This document shows, one piece after another, positions 1 to 6,823 of a stretch of DNA of 8,019 bases; the first letter of the stretch is position 1, and every line of letters starts with the position of its first letter. The position numbers and the translations under genes were made by a program. The DNA comes from an uncultured beta proteobacterium. Lineage in GTDB: Bacteria; Pseudomonadota; Gammaproteobacteria; Burkholderiales; Burkholderiaceae. Below the pieces are notes generated by a model. It did not search any database. It worked only from the letters and a program-made list of their open reading frames with translations, and was not told the origin of the DNA. The stretch spans positions 1 through 8,019 of the forward strand of contig CAJAFJ010000571.1 of NCBI GenBank assembly GCA_903938955.1, read 5' to 3'.

Positions 1-746
1 ATCACGGCGAAAGCGTCTTTGCTCAGCGCTTCCAGGCCAAAGGCGGCGGCCAGCTTGGCCGGTTCGGCACTCAGGAAAGCCACGTCCAGCGTTTGCGACT
101 TCTTGTCGGCGTATTCGATTTCAAACTCGGCCAGGCTGGAGCCGCAGTCAAAACACCAGTACACGGGCTTCAAGCCGCGGTACACAAAGCCGCGTTCCAC
201 GACCTTTTTAAAGGCGCGCAGTTCTTCGGCTTCGTTCTTGAAATCCATGGTGCGGTAGGGGCGGTCCCACTCGGCCAGCACGCCCAGGCGCTTGAAGTCC
301 ACCCGTTGCAGGTCGATCTGCTCGGTGGCGAAGGCGCGGCTCTTGGCCTGCATGTCGTCGCGGGCCAGCTTGCGGCCAAACTTCTTTTCAATCGCGTTCT
401 CGATCGGCAGACCGTGGCAATCCCAACCGGGGATGTAGGCGGCGTCCATGCCCTTGAGCTGACGCGCCTTGACGATCATGTCTTTCAGAATCTTGTTGAC
501 CGCGTGGCCCATGTGGATCTGGCCATTGGCATACGGCGGGCCGTCGTGCAGCACAAACTTGGGCGCGCCTGCGCGGGCAGCGCGCAATTTTTGGTACAGG
601 CCCTGGTCTTCCCAGGCCTTGACCCAGCCCGGCTCGCGCTTGGGCAGGTCGCCGCGCATCGGAAACGGGGTGTCCGGCAGGTTGAGCGTGGCGCGGTAGT
701 CGGTTTTGACGACGGATTCAGGAGCGGGCGAGGGTGTATTAGTCAT
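1..746 (-). CDS. ileS: Isoleucine--tRNA ligase, N-terminal part (cut by the window edge)
   Basis: Cytoplasmic class I aminoacyl-tRNA synthetase that charges tRNA-Ile with isoleucine. Only the first 248 codons of a family usually around 900-950 residues long are present. Reading from the ATG at 746, the first part of the Rossmann catalytic domain is clear: [13 protein letters not shown] at about 69-81 contains the HIGH signature as HMGH (78-81), followed by [10 protein letters not shown] at about 107-116. The segment [17 protein letters not shown] near 196-212 lies where the catalytic domain leads into the CP1 editing domain. The KMSKS loop and the rest of editing lie outside the window. The start codon overlaps the end of ribF by 8 bases (739-746), so the two genes are probably co-transcribed and translationally coupled. 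The ribF-ileS order is common in proteobacteria. Identity is near certain. Confidence 0.97.
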   Translation of the reverse strand, partial: MTNTPSPAPESVVKTDYRATLNLPDTPFPMRGDLPKREPGWVKAWEDQGLYQKLRAARAGAPKFVLHDGPPYANGQIHMGHAVNKILKDMIVKARQLKGMDAAYIPGWDCHGLPIENAIEKKFGRKLARDDMQAKSRAFATEQIDLQRVDFKRLGVLAEWDRPYRTMDFKNEAEELRAFKKVVERGFVYRGLKPVYWCFDCGSSLAEFEIEYADKKSQTLDVAFLSAEPAKLAAAFGLEALSKDAFAV

Positions 747-1722
747 GGTGGCGCTGGGTGGCAAAGTAAGTACGCGCATCGAGGCAATCCTGTTTGATGC
801 CGGCGGTCAGGGCGTCAAGCGAGTCGTACTTCAGCTCGTCGTGCAGTTTGTGGAGGAGTTCTACGCGAATAATTTTACCGTAGGCACCTTCAGCGCCCAG
901 GCTGTCGGGCCAGTCCAGGCAATGGGTTTCCAGCAGCACACGGCCGCCGTTGACATCTTTCGGGTCCAGCGACGGGCGAATGCCCATGTTGGCGACCCCC
1001 GTTAGCGGGGTGGGTGTCAGCCCATGCACCAGCACGGCAAAGATGCCGCTGGCGGCGGGCTTCCAGTGCGCAAAGCGCAGATTCAGGGTTCTGAAGCCCA
1101 GCTCACGTCCCAGTTTGCGGCCATGCACCACATGGCCGGAGACGCGGTAGGGCCGTCCCAGCAAGCGGGTGGCGTCGTCCATGCGGCCTTCAGACAGGGC
1201 ATCGCGCACGGCCGAACTCGACACGCGCAGACGGTGCACCTCGTAACTGTTCATGCGCGCCACATCGAAGCCCTGCGCCACGCCCGCCAGGTCGAGCAAG
1301 GTGTAGTCGCCCGCGCGCTTGGCGCCAAAACGAAAATCATCGCCCACCAAAATATATTTGGCGCCCAGCCCCTGCACCAGCACATCGTCGATAAAGGCTT
1401 TGGGCGAGAGGGAAGCCAGCCGGGCATCAAAAGGCAGCACCACGGTTTGGTCCACGCCGCACTGGGCCAGGTCGATCAGCTTGTCGCGCAGGGTGCCAAT
1501 GCGCGCCGGGGCCAGTTCGGGCTGGCGCGTGACGGCAGCGAAGTAATCGCGCGGGTGTGGCTCGAAGGTCAGGGCGCAACTGGGCACGCCGCGCTGCTGG
1601 GCCTCGGCGCGCAGCAAGGCCAGCATCGCCTGATGGCCCCGGTGGACGCCGTCGAAGTTGCCGATGGTCAGCGCGCAGGCGCGGGCGACGTCGGGGTGGT
1701 TGAAGCCGCGAAAAACCTTCAT
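739..1722 (-). CDS. ribF: Bifunctional riboflavin kinase / FMN adenylyltransferase (FAD synthetase)
   Basis: Makes FMN from riboflavin and ATP, then FAD from FMN and ATP, in the cytoplasm. The product is 327 residues, normal for RibF. The N-terminal nucleotidyltransferase domain shows [10 protein letters not shown] (21-30), a family hallmark, FEPHP at 53-57, GDDFRFG at 127-133 and the [11 protein letters not shown] segment near 166-175. The C-terminal riboflavin kinase domain begins around 189 with [17 protein letters not shown]. The usual PTAN kinase motif reads RTLN (211-214), so the Thr and Asn expected to matter for Mg-ATP binding are kept while Pro and Ala are replaced; I think this is lineage variation, not loss of function. 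The ATG at 1722 begins MKVFRGF, the usual N terminus. No strong Shine-Dalgarno sequence is seen upstream. The stop overlaps the ileS start. Confidence 0.96.
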   Translation of the reverse strand: MKVFRGFNHPDVARACALTIGNFDGVHRGHQAMLALLRAEAQQRGVPSCALTFEPHPRDYFAAVTRQPELAPARIGTLRDKLIDLAQCGVDQTVVLPFDARLASLSPKAFIDDVLVQGLGAKYILVGDDFRFGAKRAGDYTLLDLAGVAQGFDVARMNSYEVHRLRVSSSAVRDALSEGRMDDATRLLGRPYRVSGHVVHGRKLGRELGFRTLNLRFAHWKPAASGIFAVLVHGLTPTPLTGVANMGIRPSLDPKDVNGGRVLLETHCLDWPDSLGAEGAYGKIIRVELLHKLHDELKYDSLDALTAGIKQDCLDARTYFATQRHHD

Positions 1723-1873
1723 GGGGTGAGCATCTTATTAAGTGTCATGGAAACAAGTTATATTGTCTCTTAGCCAGCGAACCTGCACTTGACAGACGAC
1801 CCAAGCCACTCGGACGGTCTTTGCAAGCGCCACGGTCTGCGGCCTCGCGATGACGAATAGTTGATATTTGTTC
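1723..1873. other. Divergent intergenic region between ribF and the HNH gene
   Basis: About 150 bases separate two divergently transcribed genes, so promoters for both should lie here, but I cannot assign them firmly. A minus-strand TATAAC around 1757-1762 could be a ribF -10 element, without a good -35. On the plus strand TTGACA at 1789-1794 matches a perfect -35, but no -10-like hexamer lies 16-18 bases downstream. The stretch 1811-1858 resembles an extragenic repeat: ACGGTCT occurs twice (1814-1820 and 1832-1838), and the minus-strand read ATTCGTCATCGCGAGG resembles the ends of dispersed hairpin repeats seen in many proteobacteria. No small gene is supported here. Confidence 0.4.
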
Positions 1874-1879
1874 AGGAGG
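1874..1879 (+). promoter_or_regulatory. Consensus Shine-Dalgarno AGGAGG deciding a TTG start
   Basis: A perfect AGGAGG lies 6 bases before a TTG codon at 1886. The only nearby ATG (1881) is out of frame and hits a stop after two codons. The strong site therefore supports initiation at TTG 1886 over the in-frame TTG at 1868, which lies upstream of it. Confidence 0.8.
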
Positions 1880-1885
1880 TATGTT

Positions 1886-2443
1886 TTGAAGGTTTTGAAA
1901 CTCTCGGCCCAAGGGCTGCCCCAATCGTGGATTTCGCTGGAGCAAGCGGTGATTCATTACGCCGCTGAAGATGTCCGCTGGGAGATGGGCGCGCAGGTGG
2001 CGGTGTTTCGCGGCGGGCACAACGCGCTGACCGGTCAACAGTCGATCATCACGGTCAACAGCATCATTGGCACGCGGGGCGTGCCCAATATCAACCCTTT
2101 CGACCTCAAACCGGGCCTCACCAACAGCAAGCTGTTTGCGCGCGACCGTAATATTTGCGCTTATTGCGGGCACCACTTTGCCGAGCATGACCTGACGCGT
2201 GAACATATCATCCCTTTTGCCCAGAAGGGCGTCGACATCTGGATGAATGTGGTGACATCTTGTAAGCCTTGTAACCACCGCAAGAGCTACCGCACGCCCG
2301 AGCAGGCGGGCATGCCGCTGCTGTATGCGCCTTATGTGCCCAGCCTGTGGGAGGATTTCATTCTGCGCAACCGCCGCATTCTGGCGGATCAGATGGAATT
2401 CTTGATGGCGCATGTACCCAAATCATCCCGTTTGATGGCTTGA
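1886..2443 (+). CDS. HNH endonuclease family protein
   Basis: A 185-residue protein with a C-terminal HNH (beta-beta-alpha metal) nuclease-type domain. Visible motifs are CAYC at 91-94, REHIIP at 105-110 (Glu106, His107), Asn121 in the W-x-N segment and CKPCN at 126-130 with Lys133. This is the zinc-supported form of the fold: two CxxC pairs hold a structural zinc while the His and Asn form the metal-dependent active site. Residues 1-75 look like a conserved extra N-terminal domain (MKVLKLSAQGLPQSWISLEQ) with no function I can name. No methyltransferase or restriction partner is next to it, so this is not evidently a restriction enzyme. The start is TTG at 1886, chosen because AGGAGG lies 6 bases upstream; an in-frame TTG at 1868 is less likely. 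The substrate is unknown. The domain call is strong; the cellular role is open. Confidence 0.88.
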   Translation: MKVLKLSAQGLPQSWISLEQAVIHYAAEDVRWEMGAQVAVFRGGHNALTGQQSIITVNSIIGTRGVPNINPFDLKPGLTNSKLFARDRNICAYCGHHFAEHDLTREHIIPFAQKGVDIWMNVVTSCKPCNHRKSYRTPEQAGMPLLYAPYVPSLWEDFILRNRRILADQMEFLMAHVPKSSRLMA

Positions 2444-2490
2444 GGCCGGGGCGGCCTTCACCGGTTGTGGCGCGGGCACGTCGTACACTT

Positions 2491-2511
2491 TCCCTGAACT
2501 GATTTCAGGGA
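2491..2511 (+). promoter_or_regulatory. Perfect 8-bp hairpin over the ligase ribosome binding site
   Basis: TCCCTGAA (2491-2498) and TTCAGGGA (2504-2511) are exact reverse complements around a 5-base loop (CTGAT). The 3' arm contains AGGG (2507-2510), the only Shine-Dalgarno-like sequence before the ligase gene, and its last base is the A of the first ATG. In mRNA this stem would hide the ribosome binding site. Read as DNA, it is equally an operator-like palindrome. Function is inferred. Confidence 0.5.
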
Positions 2512-3416
2512 TGAACATAATGAACAATCGATTAGTCGCACGCTATGCAGCGTTGCTGGCCCTGCTGTTGGGCACCGCCTTCTTTCCTTTGGCGTCCCCT
2601 GCAGCACCGAAAAACACCAGCGCCACGCAAGCCCCCGTGTTGGTGCCGCCGGGGCTGATGCTGGCCAAGAACTGGTCCGCTGGGCAAGACCCCCTGGGCT
2701 ACCTCGTCAGTGAAAAACTCGATGGTGTGCGCGCCTTTTGGGATGGCCGCACGCTGCGTTTTCGCAGTGGCCGGCAGATTGCCGCCCCCAAGTGGTTTAC
2801 CGACGCCCTGCCTTCCACGCCGCTGGATGGGGAGCTGTGGCTGGGGCGACAAAACTTTGACCGACTCTCCAGCATCGTTCGCCGCCAAGTGCCGGTGGAT
2901 GCCGAGTGGCATACGGTGCGCTACATGATTTTTGATTTGCCACGTCAACCCGGCCGGTTTGACGAACGCGCCTTGCGCATTGGCGCGGTACTTGAAACGG
3001 CAGCGGTGTCGTGGTTGCAGGCGGTAGAGCAACTCCGTGTGCCAGACCGCGAAACGCTGCAACTCAAACTGCAGGACCTGGCTGACGATGGCGGTGAAGG
3101 CCTGGTGCTGCACCGTGCTGATGCCGAGTGGAAGCCGGGGCGCAGTGAGGCCGTGCGCAAATTAAAACCCCAGCCCGATGAGGATGCCAAAGTGGTGGCT
3201 TACCAAGCTGGCAAGGGCCGGCTCAAGGGCCGCATGGGCGCGTTGGTGCTGGAAATGGCCAACGGGCAGCGCTTTGCCTTAGGCACCGGCTTTACCGATG
3301 CCCAGCGCGCCACCCCACCGCAACTGGGGTCACTGGTGACTTACCGCTACAACGAACACACGCCAACGGGCGTGCCGCGCTTTGCGAGTTTTTTGCGGGT
3401 GCGCGAACTGGAGTAA
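2511..3416 (+). CDS. ligE: Periplasmic ATP-dependent DNA ligase (Lig E type)
   Basis: A minimal ATP-dependent DNA ligase that seals nicks through an enzyme-AMP intermediate. The product is 301 residues. The N terminus looks like a Sec signal peptide: Arg at 7 and 11, a hydrophobic run at about 12-28 and an Ala-rich cleavage region (ASPAA, 28-32), which predicts export as known for Lig E proteins. Catalytic motifs appear in order: EKLDGVR with the adenylated Lys69 (motif I), DGELW at 106-110 (motif III), FDLP at 141-144 (IIIa), EGLVLH at 196-201 (IV) and KLKP at 217-220 (V). Residues from about 221 to the end fit a short OB-fold domain. No primase, nuclease or zinc domains are attached, unlike LigD. 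An in-frame ATG at 2520 (M4) sits 9 bases after AGGG and may be the true start. The stop is 9 bases from the convergent yceH stop. Role inferred from relatives: repair of extracellular or incoming DNA. Confidence 0.9.
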   Translation: MNIMNNRLVARYAALLALLLGTAFFPLASPAAPKNTSATQAPVLVPPGLMLAKNWSAGQDPLGYLVSEKLDGVRAFWDGRTLRFRSGRQIAAPKWFTDALPSTPLDGELWLGRQNFDRLSSIVRRQVPVDAEWHTVRYMIFDLPRQPGRFDERALRIGAVLETAAVSWLQAVEQLRVPDRETLQLKLQDLADDGGEGLVLHRADAEWKPGRSEAVRKLKPQPDEDAKVVAYQAGKGRLKGRMGALVLEMANGQRFALGTGFTDAQRATPPQLGSLVTYRYNEHTPTGVPRFASFLRVRELE

Positions 3417-3425
3417 GGCGCTGGG

Positions 3426-4115
3426 TTAGCCTTGCTCTGGTGGCGATACGCCTAATTCGGTGCACAGTTTTTGCACCGTCTCACGCAATTGCTGCACCTC
3501 TGTTTCGAGCCGTTCTAGGCGCTCTGAGGTGTTGCTGGAGGCGCCATCACCGGCGCGGCTGACCCCGGTTTGCGTCGCGTCGACCGGGCCGCACAGCAAG
3601 TGCGCCCAGCGTTGCTCGCGGGCGCCCGGTGCGCGCGCCATTTTGACGACCAGTGGGCCGCCTTTTTCGGCTGAGCGGTCTTGCAACTCTTCCAGAAAGC
3701 CTTCGACCGAGGAAATATCGGCAAACTTGTACCAGCGCTCGGTGTTCAGGCGCAACTCACCGGCGGTTTGCGGGCCGCGCAACATCAACAAGCCCAGCAG
3801 CACGGCCGCTTGCTCAAACACGCCGATGCCGCGCTGAAAGTTGTGTTCATAGCGCGTGGTGCGGCTGCCGCTGGTTTCGCGCACCAGGCCGAGGGATTTC
3901 AGGTTGTCCAGCGCGGTGGCGATTTGCGCCTCGTTCAGTTCCATCAGCGGGTCGCGGGTGGTTTTCTGGTTGCAGCCGACCAGCAGGGTGTTCAGGGTGT
4001 GCGGGTAGCTGTCGGGCACGGTGCGCGCCTTCTCCATCAAGGTGCCGAGGATGCGCGCTTCAATCAGGGTCAGGGTGGGTGAGGGGGTGGGGACGGGGGT
4101 GGGGACGGGGGTCAT
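3426..4115 (-). CDS. yceH: YceH family protein (DUF480), winged-helix-like
   Basis: A 229-residue member of the YceH/DUF480 family, usually near 215 residues, with two tandem winged-helix-like domains and no firmly known function. Family features seen: [20 protein letters not shown] (15-34), [20 protein letters not shown] (37-56) and [11 protein letters not shown] (68-78) in the first domain, then [14 protein letters not shown] (109-122) and [21 protein letters not shown] (156-176). Residues 198-221 form a heptad-rich coiled coil ([18 protein letters not shown]), also present at the C terminus of E. coli YceH. Odd point: residues 2-14 are a Pro-Thr-Val repeat ([13 protein letters not shown]) encoded by a G/C-rich tandem repeat and absent from E. 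coli YceH. No clear Shine-Dalgarno sequence precedes the ATG at 4115. It diverges from purN with a 35-base gap. Confidence 0.92.
   Translation of the reverse strand: MTPVPTPVPTPSPTLTLIEARILGTLMEKARTVPDSYPHTLNTLLVGCNQKTTRDPLMELNEAQIATALDNLKSLGLVRETSGSRTTRYEHNFQRGIGVFEQAAVLLGLLMLRGPQTAGELRLNTERWYKFADISSVEGFLEELQDRSAEKGGPLVVKMARAPGAREQRWAHLLCGPVDATQTGVSRAGDGASSNTSERLERLETEVQQLRETVQKLCTELGVSPPEQG
4077..4112. repeat. G-rich 12-base tandem repeat inside the yceH start (quadruplex-prone)
   Basis: GGGGACGGGGGT occurs twice in perfect tandem (4089-4100 and 4101-4112), preceded by a degenerate third copy at 4077-4088 (three mismatches). The plus strand has seven runs of three or more G separated by 1-3 bases, an excellent match to the G-quadruplex pattern. 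On the coding (minus) strand it is C-rich and encodes the Pro/Thr/Val repeat at the YceH N terminus. A 12-base unit keeps the reading frame if copy number changes. Confidence 0.8.
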
Positions 4116-4150
4116 GGGGCGGTGCTCAGAGTGATAATTAGGGTCAACCT
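4116..4150. promoter_or_regulatory. Short divergent spacer between yceH and purN
   Basis: Only 35 bases separate the two divergent starts, so at least part of each promoter must overlap the neighbouring coding region. GATAAT at 4133-4138 is a good -10-like hexamer on the plus strand but sits so close to the purN ATG that the leader would be only a few bases. AGGG at 4140-4143, 7 bases before the purN ATG, is its likely ribosome binding site. No -35 match is evident. The -10 call is weak; the ribosome site is reasonable. Confidence 0.4.
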
Positions 4151-4741
4151 ATGAAAAACATCGTTATTTTGATCTCAGGCGGCGGCTCCAACATGGCCGC
4201 CATCGTAAAAACTGCCAAGCGCGAAGGCTGGGGCGACAAATTTGGCGCCAAAGTGGCAGCCGTGATCAGCAACAAGGCGTCGGCCGGGGGGCTGGTTTTT
4301 GCGCAAGAACACGGCATTGCCACCGCGGTGCTGGACCATAAAACCTTTGTCACGCGCGAGGCGTTTGATGCCGCTTTGGCCGACCTGATTGACCGTTTTG
4401 ATACCCCGGGCCAACCCGTGCTGGTGGTGCTGGCGGGCTTCATGCGCATTCTGACGCCGGGCTTTGTGGCCCGCTTCCAGGGGCGCTTGCTCAACATTCA
4501 TCCGTCGTTGCTGCCTGCCTTTACCGGTTTGCACACGCATCAGCGGGCGTTGGATGCCGGCTGCAAATTTGCCGGGGTCACCGTGCACCAGGTCACCGCT
4601 GATCTGGACCACGGCCCAATCCTGGCGCAAGCCGTGGTGCCGGTGCTGCCCGGTGATACCGCCGATGACCTGGCGGCGCGGGTGCTGACGCAGGAACACC
4701 TTATTTACCCGCAGGCGATTGCGGCGCTGCTGCAGCCCTAG
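4151..4741 (+). CDS. purN: Phosphoribosylglycinamide formyltransferase 1 (GAR transformylase)
   Basis: Third step of de novo purine synthesis: transfers the formyl group of 10-formyltetrahydrofolate to GAR, giving FGAR, in the cytoplasm. The product is 196 residues, close to the usual 190-220. The N terminus MKNIVILISGGGSNM (1-15) is the phosphate-binding glycine loop. LVVLAGFMRIL (91-101) is a folate-site segment. The catalytic triad known from E. coli PurN maps to Asn115 and His117 in LLNIHPSLLP (113-122) and Asp153 in the HQVTADLDHGP motif (146-156). All key residues are present, so an active enzyme is expected. The ATG at 4151 has AGGG 7 bases upstream. It stands alone, divergent from yceH and convergent with ureG 27 bases away. 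No purM lies beside it in this window. Confidence 0.96.
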   Translation: MKNIVILISGGGSNMAAIVKTAKREGWGDKFGAKVAAVISNKASAGGLVFAQEHGIATAVLDHKTFVTREAFDAALADLIDRFDTPGQPVLVVLAGFMRILTPGFVARFQGRLLNIHPSLLPAFTGLHTHQRALDAGCKFAGVTVHQVTADLDHGPILAQAVVPVLPGDTADDLAARVLTQEHLIYPQAIAALLQP

Positions 4742-4768
4742 TCTGGGGCAGGCCCGCCGGGTCTGGGC

Positions 4769-5434
4769 TCAGGTGGATGCGGTGAGCAGCATGCCCCGTT
4801 GCTCGATGAACGCCACGACCTCGGCCAAGCCGGCCTGGGTTTTCAAGTTGGTCATGACAAACGGTTTGAGCCCTTTGGCCGTGGTGCGCATGCGGGTGGT
4901 GTCGGCTTCCATCACCGCCAGATTGGCGCCCACGTAAGGTGCCAGGTCGGTTTTGTTGATGACAAACAAGTCGCTCTTGGTGATGCCGGGGCCGCCTTTG
5001 CGCGGAATTTTTTCGCCAGCTGCCACGTCGATCACGTAGATCGTCAGGTCGCTCAGTTCGGGGCTGAAGGTGGCGGCCAGGTTGTCGCCGCCGCTTTCAA
5101 TAAACACAATATCGGCGTTGGGGAAGTCCACCAGCATGCGGTCGATGGCTTCCAGGTTGATCGATGCATCTTCACGGATGGCCGTGTGCGGGCAGCCACC
5201 GGTCTCGACGCCCATGATGCGCTCTGCGGGCAAGGCGCCGCTGACGGTCAGGATGCGCTGGTCTTCTTTGGTGTAGATGTCGTTGGTGATGGCGACCAAA
5301 TCATATTGCTCGCGCATGCTTTTGCAGAGCATTTCCAGCAGCGTGGTTTTGCCCGAGCCGACCGGGCCGCCGATGCCCACGCGCAGGGGAGGCAGTTTTT
5401 TGGTGCGATTTTTGATGTGGTGCAGTGAAGACAT
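4769..5434 (-). CDS. ureG: Urease accessory GTPase UreG
   Basis: SIMIBI-class GTPase that couples GTP hydrolysis to nickel delivery into apo-urease, together with UreF, UreD/H and UreE, in the cytoplasm. The product is 221 residues, typical. Motifs: P-loop GPVGSGKT at 23-30; the nickel/zinc-binding Cys-Pro-His at 81-83 within [34 protein letters not shown] at 113-129; and the guanine-specificity motif NKTD at 160-163. The N terminus has only two adjacent His (5-6), not the long His-rich leader of some plant and actinobacterial forms. It starts 11 bases after the ureF stop with a weak AAAG-like ribosome site, consistent with the last position in a ureE-ureF-ureG transcript. It is convergent with purN, 27 bases from its stop; no clear terminator hairpin with a T-run is seen between them. 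Confidence 0.97.
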   Translation of the reverse strand: MSSLHHIKNRTKKLPPLRVGIGGPVGSGKTTLLEMLCKSMREQYDLVAITNDIYTKEDQRILTVSGALPAERIMGVETGGCPHTAIREDASINLEAIDRMLVDFPNADIVFIESGGDNLAATFSPELSDLTIYVIDVAAGEKIPRKGGPGITKSDLFVINKTDLAPYVGANLAVMEADTTRMRTTAKGLKPFVMTNLKTQAGLAEVVAFIEQRGMLLTAST

Positions 5435-5445
5435 GACGGTTGCTT

Positions 5446-6147
5446 TCAGGATCTAAAAAGGCGTGAATATTGAACTTCGTGCTGGGCACTCAGAATCGCC
5501 AGCATGGGAGAAAAAGCCTGGCGCTCGTGGTCGGCCAGCGCCAGGGCGTGGGTCACGGCAGCGGGTATGTCGGCGGTGAGCGCCGAGAGAATGCGCTGCC
5601 CGGCGCTCTGGCCCAGCGGCACCGACTTGATGGCGGCTTGCACCATGTTTTCAGACCAGCCAAAAGCGTAGGTCATCAGGCAGTCACGCAACGAGGCCTG
5701 GGTCGCGGAGGCCGCCAGCGCGAAGGCCACGGGGTACGTGGCTTGTCCGGCGGCGAGTGCCTCGATCTGTTCAGCGCGCGCGGTGGTGTGGTTGCGCAGC
5801 CACTCCAGCAAGGAGCGACCCATTTGCTCGGCCTGGGCGCGCAGTTCGCTGCTTTCGCGGGTGTGCAGCACCCAGGCATTGAGCCGGGTAATTTCAGCCG
5901 TGTTGTCGCGTTGCCAGGCCGGTATCGCCTGGGCCAGCACCGCCAGATCGCTGCGGGCTAGGCTCAGGTGGAGTTGGTCCAGCAGCCACGCTTTGGCATC
6001 AGATTCAGTCGCGACGCGCCCACTGTCAACGGCGGCCTCAAAACATTCCGAGTAGGCAAAGCCGCCAATCGGCAGGGCCGGTGAGGCCAGCCACATCAGT
6101 TGCAGCAAACTGGTGTCGCTGCCTGACGTAGGCGCTTTGTCGTGCAT
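5446..6147 (-). CDS. ureF: Urease accessory protein UreF
   Basis: All-alpha chaperone that bridges UreD/H-bound apo-urease and the GTPase UreG during active-site assembly. From the ATG at 6147 it is 233 residues. Family features: [18 protein letters not shown] at 17-34; [35 protein letters not shown] at about 153-187, the conserved helical core; and the C-terminal [21 protein letters not shown] (213-233), the tail that contacts UreD/H in known structures. The usual S-x-G-L-E in the N-terminal motif reads S-E-C-F-E (33-37). I chose 6147 because this ATG overlaps the ureE stop as TGATG, a classic coupling arrangement. An in-frame ATG at 6171 would add eight residues (MQSRTRAL) inside the ureE end and is less likely. 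It ends 11 bases before ureG. Confidence 0.95.
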   Translation of the reverse strand: MHDKAPTSGSDTSLLQLMWLASPALPIGGFAYSECFEAAVDSGRVATESDAKAWLLDQLHLSLARSDLAVLAQAIPAWQRDNTAEITRLNAWVLHTRESSELRAQAEQMGRSLLEWLRNHTTARAEQIEALAAGQATYPVAFALAASATQASLRDCLMTYAFGWSENMVQAAIKSVPLGQSAGQRILSALTADIPAAVTHALALADHERQAFSPMLAILSAQHEVQYSRLFRS

Positions 6148-6761
6148 CAATGCCCGTGTCCGTGATTGCAACCTGGCCCATGAACGTGCGGCGCTGCGGC
6201 CACGACGGGAATGCGGATGGACTTGGGCGCCGCAGGGGCATGCGTGTGTCCATGATCGTGTTCGCTGGCGGGCATCGGCACATGGGTCGCGTGATGGCTG
6301 TGGCCGGTGTTGGCGTAAGCGCCGCCTTCCGGCTCAAACGCCTCAGTCGCCTCGCGCACCGTCAAATGCATGGCGCGCAGCATGTCGGCCAGCACATGGT
6401 CGGGCTCAATTTTCAAGTGATCGGGGGTGAGTTCGATTGGCACATGGCGGTTGCCCAGGTGGTAGGCGGCGCGGGTCAGATCAAACGGGCTGCCGTGCGT
6501 GGTGCAGGCGGTGATCACCAGCACCGCCTGCGGCGCGGCGATCACCCGGATCAGTGAGCCGTCTTCCGCCACCAACACATCGCCCCCGCGCACCAGCGTG
6601 CCACGGGGCAAGAAGACCCCAAGTGGACGGCCCTGTGAATCGGTGGCGTCAAAGCGGCTCTTTTGGCGTACGTCCCAGTCCAGTTCGACGGTGTCGGCAC
6701 GTTTGAGCAGCACCGGCGCTAAGCCGGCGCCTTGGGGCATGAGTTTATTGAGGGTCAGCAT
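6147..6761 (-). CDS. ureE: Urease accessory nickel metallochaperone UreE
   Basis: Dimeric nickel-binding chaperone that feeds Ni(II) to the UreD/F/G-apo-urease complex. The product is 204 residues, longer than the roughly 150-160 of forms without a long tail. The N-terminal peptide-binding domain (about 1-70) includes [16 protein letters not shown]. The metal-binding domain carries GNRHVPIEL at 103-111, with His106 matching the conserved dimer-interface nickel ligand. The C-terminal tail from about 151 has 13 His in 51 residues, in clusters such as [13 protein letters not shown] and [11 protein letters not shown], plus Cys198: a nickel-storage tail of the Klebsiella type. It begins the accessory block here and couples to ureF by TGATG. 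Its upstream neighbour is not ureC but a divergent toxin-antitoxin module. No good Shine-Dalgarno sequence is seen upstream of 6761. Confidence 0.96.
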   Translation of the reverse strand: MLTLNKLMPQGAGLAPVLLKRADTVELDWDVRQKSRFDATDSQGRPLGVFLPRGTLVRGGDVLVAEDGSLIRVIAAPQAVLVITACTTHGSPFDLTRAAYHLGNRHVPIELTPDHLKIEPDHVLADMLRAMHLTVREATEAFEPEGGAYANTGHSHHATHVPMPASEHDHGHTHAPAAPKSIRIPVVAAAPHVHGPGCNHGHGH

Positions 6762-6764
6762 GGC

Positions 6765-6808
6765 TTGTATTTGGGGTGGCGTCAGATTAATATAACAACC
6801 GTTATAAC
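6765..6808 (+). promoter_or_regulatory. Probable promoter and palindromic operator of the toxin-antitoxin module
   Basis: TTGTAT (6765-6770) and TAATAT (6788-6793) form a -35/-10 pair with an ideal 17-base spacer. Overlapping the -10 and running downstream, TATAAC (6791-6796) and GTTATA (6801-6806) form an exact 6-bp inverted repeat with a 4-base centre, and GTTATAAC (6801-6808) is itself a perfect 8-base palindrome. AbrB-fold antitoxins usually repress their own operon through such sites, so this is the likely operator. The region also lies directly upstream of ureE on the other strand. Regulation is inferred from position. Confidence 0.55.
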
Positions 6809-6813
6809 TTATC

Positions 6814-6817
6814 GGAG
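6814..6817 (+). promoter_or_regulatory. Ribosome binding site GGAG of the antitoxin gene
   Basis: GGAG lies 6 bases before the ATG at 6824, a good spacing, which supports that start. The toxin gene downstream has no comparable separate site and probably relies on coupling through the ATGA overlap. Confidence 0.65.
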
Positions 6818-6823
6818 ATTGTC

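Noticed and set aside
1024..1773. Long open frame on the plus strand opposite ribF (about 249 codons)
   Set aside because: It mirrors a well-supported ribF gene in high-GC DNA; the predicted protein is His/Gln/Ala-rich with no recognisable domain. It is a shadow frame.
1789..1794. Perfect TTGACA on the plus strand as a -35 element for the HNH gene
   Set aside because: No -10-like hexamer occurs 16-18 bases downstream (sequence there is CGGACGG-like), so a promoter is not supported.
1745..2413. Minus-strand open frame (about 222 codons) covering the HNH gene and the spacer
   Set aside because: The HNH frame has clear motifs and a strong ribosome site; the antisense product resembles nothing recognisable.
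2443..2457. AGGCC/GGCCT inverted repeat just after the HNH stop as a terminator
   Set aside because: The stem is only 5 bp and no T-run follows, so it does not meet the pattern of an intrinsic terminator.
4742..4768. Terminator between convergent purN and ureG
   Set aside because: The spacer is G-rich with GTCTGGG repeated at 4741 and 4761, but I find no stable stem with a T-run on either strand.
4799..5428. Long open frame on the plus strand opposite ureG (about 209 codons)
   Set aside because: It is fully antisense to an intact UreG with all motifs, and the translated product has no family signature.
6148..6171. Upstream ATG at 6171 as the ureF start
   Set aside because: It would place eight unrelated residues inside the ureE end; the ATG at 6147 forms the TGATG coupling overlap and fits the family N terminus.
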